The notes beneath the pieces were generated by a model. The model did no database searches and had not been told where the DNA came from. It worked only from the letters and a program-made list of their open reading frames with translations. DNA of 64,000 nucleotides from Streptomyces composti (GTDB taxonomy: Bacteria; Actinomycetota; Actinomycetes; Streptomycetales; Streptomycetaceae). Below, one piece after another: positions 62,260-64,000 of this stretch (position 1 is the first letter of the stretch; the number at the start of each line of letters is the position of its first letter). The stretch covers positions 1-64,000 of the forward strand of contig NZ_JAATEM010000025.1 of assembly GCF_012034205.1 (NCBI RefSeq), given 5' to 3'. The translations under genes were made by a program, and so were the position numbers.

Positions 62260-64000
62260 ATGGCCAGGGAATTCCAACGCGGCCACAAGGCCAAGATCAG
62301 TGATCTCACGGCGGGCACGGATCTGTACGTAGGCGTACAGATCTCCGGTCCCGGGCTCACCTTCGACATCAGCTGCTTCGGTCTGGACGCCGACGAACGG
62401 CTCTCCGACGACCGGTACTTCGTGTTCTACAACCAGCCGAAGTCCCCGGAGGAGTCCATACAGCTCCTGGGCGCCCAGGCGGGCGACACGGAGTCCTTCC
62501 GGGTCACGCTGGACCGGATTCCCGAGCACATCAAGAAGCTCTCCTTCACCGCCACCATCGACGGCGCCGGGCAGATGTCCCAGATCGGCCCGGGCTATCT
62601 GCGCATTGTCGCCGGTGGCGAGGAGGTCGCCCGGTACCCGTTCAACGGGTCGGAGTTCACCACCGAGCGGGCCGTGATGCTCGGTGACTTCTACTTCAAG
62701 GACGTCTGGCGCTTCGCCGCCGTCGGCCAGGGCTTCGACGGCGGACTCGAAGCACTGCTGAAGAACTTCGGCGGCGAGGTCGCCGAGGAGGAGCCTGCCG
62801 CCGCGCAGCAGCCGCAGGCCGGCGGTGCCGCGCCCGGCTTCGCGCCGCCCGCGCAGACCTCCTCACCGCCGCCCTTCGCCGCGCCCGGAGGCGCTGCCCC
62901 GGCGGCTCCCGCGCCCGCCCCGGCACCTGCGCCCGCGCCGCAGCCCGCGCCGGCTCCCGCGCCCGCGCCGCAGCCCGCGCCCGGCTTCGCGCCCCCGCCG
63001 GGCGGGGCCCCGGCGCCGGCTCCCGGGCCCGATGTGCACGGTGCGCCGACCGTCATCGCGCCCATGCAGACCCCGCCCGGCGGATCCCCGGTGCCGCCCC
63101 CGGCCCCGGCGCCCGCGCCGTACGGGCAGCCCGGCCAGCAGCCGCCGCCCCCTCCGGGCTACGGCGGTCAGCCGGCGCCCGGCCAGACGGCACCCCTGCC
63201 GCCCGGCTACGGCGCCGGACCGCAGACGCCCCAGGCTCCGCAGGCACCCCAGGCGCCCACGCCTCCTCCCGGATACGGCCAGCCGACCCCGCCGCCCGGC
63301 TACGGCCAGCAGCCGCCGGGGCAGGTGCCCGGCCAGATGCCGGGCCAGGCGCCCGGGCAGATGCCCGGTCAGATCCCCGGCCAGCAGGCGCCCTACGGTG
63401 CGCCGCAGGGCGCTCCCCAGGGCGCGCCGCAGGCCCCGGGCGTGCTCGGCGCGCTCCAGCAGTACAAGGAGACGCCCACCGGCCAGCGCTGGACCCAGCA
63501 GAACCGCAAGCTGGTGCGCGCCGACCTCAGCATCGGCGGCCAGCCCGTGCTGGCCCGGCAGGGCAGCATGGTGCTGTACCAGGGCAAGGTCGATTTCGCC
63601 TACAAGGGCGCCGGCTTCACCGGCCGCATCGTCGGCAACGCCACCGGCCAGGAGATGCAGCTGATGCGCTGCACCGGCCAGGGCCAGGTGTTCTTCGCCG
63701 AGGACTCCACGATGCTGCACCCGATCGAGCTGCAGGGCGACGCGGTGTGCGTCTCCGCGGAGAACGTCCTCGCCTTCGACGAGGGCCTGCAGTACGAGGT
63801 GCGCCGCATCGAGGGGCACGGCATACCCGGCGGGGCGCTGTTCACCATGCAGTTCCAGGGCACCGGCACCCTCGTGGTGAAGACCCACGGCACGCCCGTG
63901 GTGCTGCCGGTCACGCCCACCACGTTCGCCGACGCCAACGCCGTCGTGGCCTGGTCGGCCGCCGCCCAGGTGATCGTCTCCAGCCAGGTGCGCATGCGCC
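62260..64000 (+). CDS. TerD-AIM24 fusion protein, 3-prime end beyond window
   Basis: At least 580 residues, still open at the window edge. Residues 1-180 are a TerD-type calcium-binding stress domain (GHKAKISDL, GLTFDISCFGLDADERLSDDRYFVFYNQ with the Ca2+-binding Asp residues, YLRIVAGGEEVARYPF). A 200-residue Pro/Gln/Gly-rich linker follows. From about residue 405 an AIM24/TIGR00266 beta domain begins (TPTGQRWTQQNRKLVRADLSI, MVLYQGKVDFAYKGAGFTGR). The combination is typical of Streptomyces tellurite-type stress proteins. The ATG at 62260 has a weak GGGGGA upstream. Truncated by the end of the window. Confidence 0.88.
   Translation, partial: MAREFQRGHKAKISDLTAGTDLYVGVQISGPGLTFDISCFGLDADERLSDDRYFVFYNQPKSPEESIQLLGAQAGDTESFRVTLDRIPEHIKKLSFTATIDGAGQMSQIGPGYLRIVAGGEEVARYPFNGSEFTTERAVMLGDFYFKDVWRFAAVGQGFDGGLEALLKNFGGEVAEEEPAAAQQPQAGGAAPGFAPPAQTSSPPPFAAPGGAAPAAPAPAPAPAPAPQPAPAPAPAPQPAPGFAPPPGGAPAPAPGPDVHGAPTVIAPMQTPPGGSPVPPPAPAPAPYGQPGQQPPPPPGYGGQPAPGQTAPLPPGYGAGPQTPQAPQAPQAPTPPPGYGQPTPPPGYGQQPPGQVPGQMPGQAPGQMPGQIPGQQAPYGAPQGAPQGAPQAPGVLGALQQYKETPTGQRWTQQNRKLVRADLSIGGQPVLARQGSMVLYQGKVDFAYKGAGFTGRIVGNATGQEMQLMRCTGQGQVFFAEDSTMLHPIELQGDAVCVSAENVLAFDEGLQYEVRRIEGHGIPGGALFTMQFQGTGTLVVKTHGTPVVLPVTPTTFADANAVVAWSAAAQVIVSSQVRMR

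Overview
The window is a high-GC actinomycete chromosome segment, almost certainly from Streptomyces. Almost every long reading frame has G or C in the third codon position. GTG starts and 4-14 nt gene overlaps are common, and there is a WblC/WhiB7-type regulator, a mycoredoxin, AdnAB, and two promoters of the sigma-R type. The gene order combines two blocks familiar from Mycobacterium tuberculosis: methyltransferase-sigE-rseA-htrA-tatB-mrp-corA (Rv1220c-Rv1239c) and rhlE-ferritin-like-DUF3107-TetR-DUF3152-moeZ-ATL-adnAB-nudC-mrx1-uvrD2-whiB7-AarF kinase (Rv3211-Rv3197). This is a core chromosomal region, not a phage, plasmid or biosynthetic island. I saw no rRNA, tRNA, CRISPR array or insertion sequence.

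Layout. 1-6.2 kb: an O-methyltransferase facing a cell-envelope-stress operon (ECF sigma, zinc anti-sigma, HtrA protease, TatB), with an autoregulatory ECF-type promoter. 6.3-12.4 kb: Mrp, a DUF1003 membrane protein coupled to a soluble MgtE-like CBS protein, a lipoprotein, and CorA with a structured leader. 12.6-17.5 kb: a mosaic patch. An MFS transporter gene is broken into two halves about 3.1 kb apart. Between them lie an NHL-repeat protein, a PhyH dioxygenase, an AraC regulator and a truncated ribbon-helix-helix antitoxin, and at one junction a 37-bp exact copy of part of the lipoprotein gene 7.2 kb away. 17.6-31 kb: housekeeping genes including PHP phosphatase, MarC, NYN nuclease, a DEAD-box helicase that appears to start at CTG, ferritin-like protein, DUF3107, TetR and a DUF3152 metzincin-like protein.

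31-36 kb: a tightly coupled cassette (PelF-like DUF3492 glycosyltransferase, eight-helix membrane protein, 40-residue mini-protein, sugar-nucleotide epimerase, spherulin-4-like glycoside hydrolase) that looks like a compact exopolysaccharide system reminiscent of Pel/galactosaminogalactan. 36-44 kb: MoeZ (sigma-R-type promoter), two tandem secreted peptidases of the tripeptidyl aminopeptidase family, a pseudokinase-UPF0104 flippase fusion and an alkyltransferase-like protein. 44-57 kb: DNA repair and redox genes (AdnA, AdnB, M20 peptidase, NudC, mycoredoxin, UvrD2). 57-64 kb: wblC behind a long leader with an upstream ORF and an intrinsic attenuator, then small proteins, an AarF/ABC1 kinase, a ThiF-like protein, a YgjP-type metallopeptidase and a TerD-AIM24 fusion that runs off the window.

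Two genes (methyltransferase and DEAD-box helicase) seem to use ATT and CTG as start codons, so their conserved N-termini would be lost by ordinary gene calling.
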